From NCBI GenBank assembly GCA_943787535.1, contig CALSMU010000010.1, forward strand, positions 62,001-126,000: DNA of 64,000 nt, in the 5' to 3' direction. Positions 57,162-64,000 of this stretch are shown piece by piece; positions within the stretch are counted from its first letter, which is position 1; every line of letters begins with the position of its first letter. Source of the stretch: an uncultured Flavobacteriales bacterium (GTDB taxonomy: Bacteria > Bacteroidota > Bacteroidia > Flavobacteriales_D > Parvicellaceae). The position numbers and the translations under genes were made by a program. The notes beneath the pieces were generated by a model. That model worked only from the letters and a program-made list of their open reading frames with translations, did not search any database and had not been told where the DNA came from.

Positions 57162-58256
57162 ATGACAATACAAGATGTAACAAATTATTTAGAATCGATG
57201 GCTCCACTTCAGTATCAAGAGAGCTACGATAACGCTGGTTTAATTGTTGGGGATGATAAAAATGTTGTTTCAGGAGTTTTAGTTTGCTTGGATAGTACGG
57301 AAGAAATTGTTAATGAAGCAATAGAACGAAAGTGTAATTTAATTGTTGCACATCATCCGATTGTATTTTCAGGATTGAAAAAAATTACGGGTAAAAACTA
57401 CATTGAAAGAACAGTTATTAAAGCGATTAAAAATGATATCGCCATTTATGCGATTCACACGAACTTGGATAACATGCTCAATGGTGTGAATGAAATTATA
57501 GGTAGAAAATTAGGATTGATTAATACGCAGGTTTTGGTGCCTGCGAGCAGTAGCCTTAGGAAGCTTATTACTTATGTCCCTGTTGAACATATAGAAAAAG
57601 TGCGTGAATCTTTATTTGATTCTGGTGCTGGAAAAATTGGAAATTATGATGAATGTAGCTTTAGTAGTATGGGTGAAGGTACTTTTCGAGCTGGGGATGA
57701 TACAAATGCATTTATTGGAGAAAAAGGGAAAAGGCATCTTGAAACCGAGAAAAAGCTTGAAGTAATCTACTCAATAGATAAGCAAAGAGGGATTTTATCC
57801 GCTTTATCAAATAGTCACCCTTACGAAGTTCCAGCTTATGATATCTTGGAATTACAGAATAGTAATTCTGGTATTGGAGCAGGGTTAATTGGTGAGTTGA
57901 AAAATGGAATTGATGAAATTACTTTTCTGAAATCTTTGAAGATTACGATGAAAACGGATTGTGTGCGTTATACTGATTTACAGGGGAGACAAATTAAGAA
58001 AGTTGCTGTATGTGGAGGTTCAGGAAGTTTTTTATTGAAAGATGCTATTCAGCAAAAAGCGGATGTTTTTATTACAGGAGATTTCAAATATCATGAATTT
58101 TTTGATGCTGAAAACCGCATTGTTATCGCAGATGTTGGACATTTTGAAAGTGAACAGTATACAATTGAGCTTTTAGTTGATAAACTAAAAGAAAAATTTA
58201 CTACTTTTGCGGTCTGTTTTACGGAGGTAAATACGAATCCCGTTAATTATTTGTAA
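57162..58256 (+). CDS. Nif3-like dinuclear metal centre protein
   Basis: 364 residues, full length with the inserted PII-like middle domain (about 125-230) found in many bacterial members. Metal-binding residues are in LIVAHHPIVFSGLK (about 62-75), IYAIHTNLDN (about 100-109), and the late DVFITGDFKYHEF and VIADVGHFESEQY (about 302-335). The role is unsettled; the family is linked to GTP cyclohydrolase I type 2-like folds. It is followed by the coiled-coil protein gene 6 bases downstream. Confidence 0.92.
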   Translation: MTIQDVTNYLESMAPLQYQESYDNAGLIVGDDKNVVSGVLVCLDSTEEIVNEAIERKCNLIVAHHPIVFSGLKKITGKNYIERTVIKAIKNDIAIYAIHTNLDNMLNGVNEIIGRKLGLINTQVLVPASSSLRKLITYVPVEHIEKVRESLFDSGAGKIGNYDECSFSSMGEGTFRAGDDTNAFIGEKGKRHLETEKKLEVIYSIDKQRGILSALSNSHPYEVPAYDILELQNSNSGIGAGLIGELKNGIDEITFLKSLKITMKTDCVRYTDLQGRQIKKVAVCGGSGSFLLKDAIQQKADVFITGDFKYHEFFDAENRIVIADVGHFESEQYTIELLVDKLKEKFTTFAVCFTEVNTNPVNYL

Positions 58257-58262
58257 ATTATT

Positions 58263-59048
58263 ATGGCAAAAAAGAAAGAATCTACAGCTGAGCAAAAGTT
58301 AAGAGCGCTTTACAATCTTCAAATTATTGATTCTAGAATTGATAAAATTCGTCAAGTACATGGTGAATTGCCTTTAGAGGTTCAAGATCTTGAAGATGAA
58401 TTGGAAGGAATGAACTTAAGGTTAGCTAAAATTGAAGAAGAGATTAGTGATTTGAATTTGCAAATCAACGAAAAGAAAAATGTTATTGAAGAGTCTAAGG
58501 CTGGCATTGCAAAATATGCAGAGCAGCAAAAGAAGGTTAGGAATAACAGAGAGTATGATTCGTTGACTAAGGAAATAGAATACCAAGGGTTGGAAGTCGA
58601 ATTAGCTGAAAAAAGAATCAACGAGTATAAAGCAAGAATTGCATCTAAGCAAGAATTGCTTGAAACAAGTATAGCTGAATTAGAAGATAAGAAAGGAGCT
58701 TTAGATGCTAAGAAAAATGATCTTGCTGAAATTGAAGCTGAAACTGAAAAAGAAGAAAGCCTGTTGAGAGAAAAATCTAAAGAAGCTTCTGCAGGGGTTG
58801 AGGAAAGATTGTTGAAAGCATACACGCGAATCAGAAATGCAGCTAAAAATGGTTTAGCTGTTGTTCCTGTTGAAAGAGGTGCTTCAGGAGGGTCGTATAT
58901 TAAAATTCCACCGCAAAGGCAATTGGATATTGCTGCTCGTAAAAAAATAATCATTGATGAACACAGCGGAAGGATTCTTGTTGATTTAGAATTAGCTCAA
59001 GAAGAAACTGATAAAATGGAAAAAATGCTTGCTAAGTTATTGAAGTAA
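58263..59048 (+). CDS. Coiled-coil protein of the CT398/C4-type zinc-ribbon family, cysteine-less
   Basis: 261 residues: a long antiparallel coiled coil (about 20-180, rich in E, K, L and I) followed by the C-terminal ribbon region. In typical members this carries two CxxC pairs; here the positions read VERGASGGSYIKIPPQRQLD and IIIDEHSGRILVDLE, with serine or aspartate instead. So no zinc can be bound in the usual way. I have the impression that this loss is shared by other Bacteroidetes. Follows the Nif3 gene by 6 bases, a pairing common in the phylum; a terminator follows. Function unknown. Confidence 0.87.
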   Translation: MAKKKESTAEQKLRALYNLQIIDSRIDKIRQVHGELPLEVQDLEDELEGMNLRLAKIEEEISDLNLQINEKKNVIEESKAGIAKYAEQQKKVRNNREYDSLTKEIEYQGLEVELAEKRINEYKARIASKQELLETSIAELEDKKGALDAKKNDLAEIEAETEKEESLLREKSKEASAGVEERLLKAYTRIRNAAKNGLAVVPVERGASGGSYIKIPPQRQLDIAARKKIIIDEHSGRILVDLELAQEETDKMEKMLAKLLK

Positions 59049-59069
59049 TTTAAATCTATTTGTTATTAA

Positions 59070-59104
59070 AAAAGGGGTTAACTGAAGTTAGCCCCTTTTT
59101 TTTT
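59070..59104 (+). terminator. Rho-independent terminator after the zinc-ribbon-like gene
   Basis: AAAAGGGGTTAACT and AGTTAGCCCCTTTT form a stem of about 14 bp (one G-T pair), followed by a run of T. It may also serve the converging FadL-like gene in reverse, as A-runs precede it. Confidence 0.9.
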
Positions 59105-59122
59105 GTCGATATTTTTAATGCA

Positions 59123-60595
59123 TTAGAATTTGCGGCCAAAGGTAAAGATTAAATTATTGTTAGATTTTTTGATTGGTGTATTTTCCACTAATATTGGGTC
59201 GTACATATAATAGTCTTTCGTCCATGTTGAGCTTGTAACTGCGAAATCGATGTAAAAGCTTTTAACACGGTAGCCAAAACCTCCAGTATAAGTTAGTTTT
59301 GCATCGTTATTTTCTAAAGCAGCTGGGTTGTATGGGTTTTGATAATAGGCAAAACCCAGTCTAGTATATAGGGGTCCTGCTATGTTAATTTCACTTCCAA
59401 TTCTTATGTTGTGGGTTGCTCTAAAGTTAATGTCTCCGGTGTTATTTTCGTTCGAAAAACTGTAACTACTTCCTGAAAAAGGGTGGCTCGATAAAGCACT
59501 TTTTGAATAATCAATATGCTCATAATCCGCACTTATCATTGCTTTTCTGGCTATAATAATGGAAAGGCTTCCGATAAACCTCCCTGGTGTTTTTAACTTA
59601 TAGAGAAAGCTACCATCAGGAGAATTGGAGGTGTAAGATTCACCATCTTTAAATTCAGAGGACATGCTTGAGCTCCAGTTGTCTTTCATGTAGTAGAATT
59701 TCGTTGTTGTGTGATAGGCAGCGCCAATTCTCAACCATTTAGCAGGAAGAACAACGATTCCTAACTTAGCGTTTACGCCATTTCCACGGGTTGATAAGTA
59801 CTCGTTGTAAGTAAAATTTTCTATTTCAAGAGAGTCGCTTAGAGCTGTTTCACTATGATTTTTTTCTTGTCTAAACCGTATTGAAGGGAAACCAATTGTT
59901 CCACCAAAATATATTTTATCGTTGAAGTTTCCAGACATTGCGATTGCTGTCTCTCCCATGTGCCCTTTTCGGTAAATAGTATGTTGATGATTGAATTCTC
60001 CTTGGTACATCTGCGTGGTGTAGAAGCTTCCAGAGGAGTCACCCGGATCAATTACATACGTTTCGTATGCTTGGCTCGATGTAAAAGGTAGGGTTTCGTA
60101 AATATCGTCGGGATGAATGCCGCTGGCTTGTGCAGCAAAAACATACGACATTGAGGTGTCGCTTATTCCAGAAATACTAGTCCGTTCGTTAAAATTTGCA
60201 AGTCGATTGTAGCTAAGTCCAAACTGAATCCTTTTCCATAAAGTAGCGCTTTCTTTTCCTGCTTTAATTACGCCAACACCACCAATGTTTCCAATCACAA
60301 TACTTTCATGTCCGTTTGTAGCATTGATTCCCGTAAATTGGGTTGCAGAGTTTTGTAAGCCAATTTGAGGCGTAATAGACCATTCGGATGACTTAAAACG
60401 AGCCATTCCCGCAGGATTTACACTTAGTACAGATAAATCTGCTCCAAGTGCACCGAAAGCCCCTGCAACGCTATTGTATCTTGCGGTTCCGCCAAAATCG
60501 AGGAAGCTATAACGTAAGGCATCTTCCTCAGTTTGCGCTTTCAATTGCATTGAAAAGGCCATAAGAACCACTGTAACTAATAAAATTCGTTTCAT
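59123..60595 (-). CDS. OMPP1/FadL-like outer-membrane transport protein
   Basis: 490 residues: signal peptide (about 1-20), then ALRYSFLDFGGTARYNSVAG and GALGADLSVLSVNPAGMARF (about 26-70), the N-terminal hatch with the NPAG motif of the FadL/TodX family, then barrel strands to a C-terminal FTFGRKF. Members take up hydrophobic compounds through the outer membrane; Bacteroidetes have several variants of unknown substrate. The Tyr/Asn-rich lipoprotein gene lies 37 bases upstream on the same strand. Confidence 0.88.
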   Translation of the reverse strand: MKRILLVTVVLMAFSMQLKAQTEEDALRYSFLDFGGTARYNSVAGAFGALGADLSVLSVNPAGMARFKSSEWSITPQIGLQNSATQFTGINATNGHESIVIGNIGGVGVIKAGKESATLWKRIQFGLSYNRLANFNERTSISGISDTSMSYVFAAQASGIHPDDIYETLPFTSSQAYETYVIDPGDSSGSFYTTQMYQGEFNHQHTIYRKGHMGETAIAMSGNFNDKIYFGGTIGFPSIRFRQEKNHSETALSDSLEIENFTYNEYLSTRGNGVNAKLGIVVLPAKWLRIGAAYHTTTKFYYMKDNWSSSMSSEFKDGESYTSNSPDGSFLYKLKTPGRFIGSLSIIIARKAMISADYEHIDYSKSALSSHPFSGSSYSFSNENNTGDINFRATHNIRIGSEINIAGPLYTRLGFAYYQNPYNPAALENNDAKLTYTGGFGYRVKSFYIDFAVTSSTWTKDYYMYDPILVENTPIKKSNNNLIFTFGRKF

Positions 60596-60632
60596 TAGAG
60601 TTTATATTTTTATATAATCATTAATTACAGGT

Positions 60633-62015
60633 TTATCTTCTTCCTCCTGATTTAGAGGATGAACTACTTCCTTTACTTCGTGAAGAGCTGCTGCTTCTTC
60701 CACTTGACCGACTTGGAGATGATGAGCTTCGTGAAGACCCTGCACTGCTCCTACTTCCACTATTACTTGATGGTTTATAAGTGGATGAAGAACCTCCATA
60801 TCTATTGTTGTTAGGTTTGGTAGTTGAAGGTCTTGTGTAGCTGTTGTTAGGTTTTGAGGCGTTGTATGGTCTAGTGGAGTTGTTAGAAGGTCTTGTGTAG
60901 TTGTTGTTATTAGGACGACTTGCTCTATTGTTAAAATTTGTTGTATTCGTTTTGCTTGGTTTGGTTTTCCATGCAGAAGATGTTCCTCTAGAATTGTTTA
61001 TAGAAGCAGGTTCTCTAGAAATGTAATTCGAATTTCCTTTTTTAGTTGGAGTTGTTCTAGTGGCATTTAAATCATGATTCTCAAATTTGTTATTATTTGA
61101 TAATGAAGATAAGCTATTGTCATATGAGGGAACTTTCACGGAGTTAGCTAATACATTATAACTGGCAATTTCTTTGCCGTTATTCACGCTCGTGTTTGAA
61201 GTAGTTGTTGCTGTGGAGCTAGTGTTGCTATTTTCAGATCCGTTCATAGCGGGATTAATTTTTTTAACTATAGCAGTAACAGTATTATAATCTTCGCTAC
61301 TTGAGTTCCCGTAGTTTGATCCGGTCAATGAATTTGAACTCATGCCTCCTCCATGGTTCCCAGAGTATGAATTAGTCGCAGTTTGCTCTCCGTAGTAATT
61401 TCCATAATTAGAATTGTTTCCATATCCATATCCATAATAGTTCCACCCATTGCCGTAATATCCATTGTAGTTGTTTCCATAGTAGCCATACCCGCCGTAT
61501 CCATAGTTGTTGCACCCGTAGTTATTCCAATAGTTGTTGTTTGAACAACAGTTCATGCAATTATTGTAATAAGAGTTGTTGATGTATCCTGAATAATAGT
61601 TTCCATAGTAGATGTTTGTGTTCCATCCGTAGGGACTTCCATAATAATAAGAATTGGTAAACCAAGGGTTGTAATAATGATATCCTGAATTACAGTAATT
61701 TAATCTTCTTATCCTTGAAGAGTATTGATAGTCATAATTGGTGTTGTAATAATTGTTTGTAACGTATGTGTTACCAGCATCGTCACTTTCAATTTCAGAA
61801 TATTTTGGGTCATAATACTCATCTTCACCTACATGTGTGGAAGTTTCGTCTCCATACGAATAATATTCGTCAAATTCTGAATTTGAACTTGCAGTCGTCA
61901 TGTATGACTCCTCTTCAGAATAAATGTCATCTTCATAGCTTAAGTCCTGCGTAGTTGAACAAGAAGATAAAAGTCCAATTACAGATAATGATAGAATTGA
62001 GTTTATGATTTTCAT
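60633..62015 (-). CDS. Tyr/Asn/Ser-rich low-complexity lipoprotein
   Basis: 460 residues of strongly biased composition. A lipoprotein signal ends at LLSSC (cysteine about 19), then an acidic stretch (about 25-90), a Tyr/Asn/Gly-rich core (about 90-235) with repeats such as YYGNYYSGY and NYGNYYGEQ, a Ser/Thr/Asn-rich part (about 235-390) and a final Ser/Arg/Gly tail (about 420-460, SRSSSSPSRSSGRSSSSS). No folded domain is recognised. Similar Tyr/Asn-rich lipoproteins are widespread in Flavobacteriales; function unknown. Confidence 0.75.
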   Translation of the reverse strand: MKIINSILSLSVIGLLSSCSTTQDLSYEDDIYSEEESYMTTASSNSEFDEYYSYGDETSTHVGEDEYYDPKYSEIESDDAGNTYVTNNYYNTNYDYQYSSRIRRLNYCNSGYHYYNPWFTNSYYYGSPYGWNTNIYYGNYYSGYINNSYYNNCMNCCSNNNYWNNYGCNNYGYGGYGYYGNNYNGYYGNGWNYYGYGYGNNSNYGNYYGEQTATNSYSGNHGGGMSSNSLTGSNYGNSSSEDYNTVTAIVKKINPAMNGSENSNTSSTATTTSNTSVNNGKEIASYNVLANSVKVPSYDNSLSSLSNNNKFENHDLNATRTTPTKKGNSNYISREPASINNSRGTSSAWKTKPSKTNTTNFNNRASRPNNNNYTRPSNNSTRPYNASKPNNSYTRPSTTKPNNNRYGGSSSTYKPSSNSGSRSSAGSSRSSSSPSRSSGRSSSSSRSKGSSSSSKSGGRR

Positions 62016-62105
62016 GATGTTGAGATTATATGTTTAATAATATCGACTTAATAGTAAATTTAAATAAGTTTGGGTATATTATAAAAGCTACCTCTTATTA
62101 ATTTT

Positions 62106-62113
62106 TACCTTTG
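62106..62113 (+). promoter_or_regulatory. Putative -7 box of the proS promoter
   Basis: TACCTTTG fits TAnnTTTG, 38 bases before the proS ATG. No well-placed -33 element was seen. Confidence 0.4.
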
Positions 62114-62150
62114 TAGTCGTTAACAATAATTTAACAAAAACTATACCAAA

Positions 62151-63629
62151 ATGGCAAAGGGATTACCGAAAAGAAGTGAGGATTTTTCAGCATGGTACAA
62201 TGAATTGGTTGGAAAGGCTGATTTGGCAGAACATTCAGGAGTTAAGGGGTGTATGGTTGTTAAGCCATATGGCTATGCTATTTGGGAAAACATGAAGGCT
62301 ATTTTGGATCAAAAGTTCAAAGAAACTGGGCACCAAAATGCATATTTTCCAATTTTTGTCCCAAAAAGTTTATTTGAGGCCGAAGAAAAAAATGCTGAAG
62401 GGTTTGCTAAAGAATGTGCAATTGTAACGCATTATAGATTAAAAAATGATCCTGATAAAAAAGGGAAATTAATGGTTGATCCAGATGCGAAGTTGCAAGA
62501 GGAATTAATCGTTAGACCTACAAGTGAGGCAATTATTTGGAGTACTTACAAAAAGTGGATTCAGTCTTACAGAGATTTACCATTGTTGATTAACCAATGG
62601 GCTAATGTTGTAAGGTGGGAAATGCGAACACGGTTGTTTTTAAGAACAACAGAGTTTTTATGGCAAGAAGGCCATACTGCCCATGCTACAAAGTCAGAAG
62701 CTTTGGAAGAAACAGAAAAAATGATGCATGTATATGCTGATTTCGCAGAGGATTACATGGCTATGCCTGTGATTAAAGGATTGAAGTCCGAAAGCGAGCG
62801 ATTTGCTGGTGCTGAAGATACTTATTGCATTGAGGCTTTGATGCAAGATGGAAAAGCACTTCAGGCTGGAACATCTCATTTTTTGGGGCAAAATTTTGCC
62901 AAAGCATTTGATGTAAAGTTTGCTGATTCAGAAGGCAAGCAAAAATATGTTTGGGCGTCCTCATGGGGCGTTTCTACTCGTTTGATTGGAGGTCTTATAA
63001 TGACGCACAGTGATGATTTAGGATTGGTTTTGCCTCCTAAACTGGCGCCTATTCACGTGGCTATTGTTCCTATATATAAAGGGGATGAGCAATTGGCGAA
63101 AATTTCAGAAGTCGCAAATAAGCTAAAAGCTGATATGCAGGCAAAGGGTATTATTGTTAAATATGATGATGATGATAAACGTAAACCGGGTTGGAAATTT
63201 GCTGAATATGAGATGAAAGGAGTTCCTGTTCGGATTGCTATAGGTCCAAGAGACCTGGAGAATGGAACGGTTGAGGTAGCGCGACGAGATACTTTGGAAA
63301 AAGAAAGTTTACAGCAAGTGGACTTAGCAATTAAAGTTGAACATTTATTAGAGCAGATTCAAATAAATTTACTGGATAGAGCTAAAGCATATAGAGAGGA
63401 GTTTACAAATGTTGCTGCAACTTGGAATGAATTCACTGAGCTTCTTGACGGTAAAGGAGGATTTGTTCAAGCTCATTGGGATGGAACAGAAGAAACAGAG
63501 CAAAAAATAAAAGAAGAAACTAAAGCTACAATTAGATGTATTCCTTTTGATCAGAAAGAAGAAACAGGAAGTTGCATATATTCAGGGAAACCTTCTAAAG
63601 GAATGGCGTTGTTTGCAAAAGCTTATTAA
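62151..63629 (+). CDS. proS: Prolyl-tRNA synthetase (ProS type 3, archaeal/eukaryotic-like)
   Basis: 492 residues, full length. Class II catalytic core with motif 2 and neighbours in [20 protein letters not shown] and [20 protein letters not shown] (about 124-163) and motif 3 in [18 protein letters not shown] (about 275-292). No bacterial-type editing insertion is present, which fits the shorter archaeal-like form. The anticodon-binding domain follows (about 300-405), then the C-terminal zinc-binding-like part, CIPF and [18 protein letters not shown]. The next gene starts 13 bases downstream. Confidence 0.96.
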   Translation: MAKGLPKRSEDFSAWYNELVGKADLAEHSGVKGCMVVKPYGYAIWENMKAILDQKFKETGHQNAYFPIFVPKSLFEAEEKNAEGFAKECAIVTHYRLKNDPDKKGKLMVDPDAKLQEELIVRPTSEAIIWSTYKKWIQSYRDLPLLINQWANVVRWEMRTRLFLRTTEFLWQEGHTAHATKSEALEETEKMMHVYADFAEDYMAMPVIKGLKSESERFAGAEDTYCIEALMQDGKALQAGTSHFLGQNFAKAFDVKFADSEGKQKYVWASSWGVSTRLIGGLIMTHSDDLGLVLPPKLAPIHVAIVPIYKGDEQLAKISEVANKLKADMQAKGIIVKYDDDDKRKPGWKFAEYEMKGVPVRIAIGPRDLENGTVEVARRDTLEKESLQQVDLAIKVEHLLEQIQINLLDRAKAYREEFTNVAATWNEFTELLDGKGGFVQAHWDGTEETEQKIKEETKATIRCIPFDQKEETGSCIYSGKPSKGMALFAKAY

Positions 63630-63642
63630 ACTTTACTTAATT

Positions 63643-64000
63643 ATGATGGACGAAAAAGCGGCACAAGAATTAATATTTAATACTGTAAAGGAAAAAAGTG
63701 TATTGAAGCAGGATGTCTTTAATAACATTATTCTAAATTTTAAGATTCTGAAACAGGTTTTGAAAGAAATTGGAGATTATCTTAGTGCACAGATGGAGTC
63801 TGTTGATGAGCGCGTTATTGTTGAGTATAAGGATACGGGAGAATTTGAAGCGCAATTAAGGGTCGCAGGAGATGTTTTAGTTTTTCATATGCATACAAAT
63901 GTTTTTAAGTTCGATTCACAAAATAGCTTGTGGAATACCTCATATTTTAAAGAGAACGGAAGTCGTGGTTATTGTGGATTGATTAATATCTATAATTTTT
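63643..64000 (+). CDS. Hypothetical protein, incomplete at the window end
   Basis: An open frame from 63643 (ATG ATG; the second at 63646 is also possible) that runs out of the window with no stop. The visible 119 residues start MMDEKAAQELIFNTVKEKSV and look soluble, with a helical first part (FKILKQVLKEIGDYL) and strands later (VIVEYKDTGEFEAQLRVAG). I do not recognise the family. It follows proS by 13 bases and is probably in the same transcript. Confidence 0.7.
   Translation, partial: MMDEKAAQELIFNTVKEKSVLKQDVFNNIILNFKILKQVLKEIGDYLSAQMESVDERVIVEYKDTGEFEAQLRVAGDVLVFHMHTNVFKFDSQNSLWNTSYFKENGSRGYCGLINIYNF

Noticed and set aside
58382..58954. 190-codon antisense frame over the coiled-coil gene
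   Set aside because: Serine/leucine-rich shadow produced by the Glu/Lys-rich codons of the real gene.
60602..60799. 65-codon minus-strand frame at the end of the Tyr/Asn-rich lipoprotein gene
   Set aside because: Out-of-frame reading of the Ser/Arg repeat region of the real gene.

Overview
The window is a piece of a Bacteroidota chromosome, most likely from the order Flavobacteriales. The DNA is AT-rich, genes lack obvious Shine-Dalgarno sequences, and several starts are preceded by the Bacteroidetes -7 box TAnnTTTG. There is a type IX secretion (T9SS) C-terminal sorting domain, an OMPP1/FadL-like porin, YfhO, DUF4834-like and DUF4258-like proteins, and the short CarB that I associate with Flavobacteria. 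No family or genus can be fixed from this sequence alone.

Layout: 1-3480 is the 3' part of an rRNA operon (tRNA-Ile, tRNA-Ala, 23S, 5S, terminator; the 16S gene lies outside). 3576-6610 holds carB and a small membrane protein. 6679-14604 is a surface-polysaccharide block (YfhO, two GT4-type glycosyltransferases, a methyltransferase and a Wzx-like flippase). 14664-20407 holds a small DUF7793-like protein, proline dehydrogenase, a DUF1573 protein, a two-PDZ S41 protease, an L,D-transpeptidase and a pterin dehydratase. 20488-24131 is an accessory island described below. 24132-28839 is core again: rsmG, an ECF sigma factor and a GT2 on the minus strand, diverging from tgt and an LptF/G permease. 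28918-41476 mixes metabolism (aldehyde dehydrogenase, ahcY), envelope genes (Omp85-type barrel, second L,D-transpeptidase, lipoproteins), regulators, ung and a propeller-SPOR fusion. 41607-64000 holds lipA, a large T9SS cargo protein, gap, lpxH, a frameshifted M1 peptidase, twin TlpA-like proteins, gatB, a purine nucleoside phosphorylase, lpxK, a Nif3 protein, a cysteine-less zinc-ribbon homologue, a FadL-like porin, a Tyr/Asn-rich lipoprotein, proS and a partial gene.

The most unusual region is 20488-24190. Three inverted-repeat sites of 87, 133 and 131 bp, all in one orientation, each follow the 3' end of a minus-strand gene: HigBA toxin-antitoxin, a small exported protein, and a flavin amine oxidase preceded by a Crp-type regulator. 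Their ends resemble the RYYYAAC/GTTRRRY cores of integron attC sites. The island is flanked by a 53-54 bp direct repeat of the 3' end of rsmG, and the relic copy joins the first site exactly at the G^TT position where integron recombinases cut. No integrase is present. I read this as a small integrase-less cassette array inserted at the rsmG tail.

Other points: tgt has an apparent 1-nt frameshift near its start and lacks the zinc-site cysteines. The M1 peptidase gene has two compensating homopolymer indels. Two DUF7793-like paralogues lie 20 kb apart. A YVTN propeller carries a CxxCH motif and a SPOR domain. The rest of the window looks like ordinary Flavobacteriales core genome.
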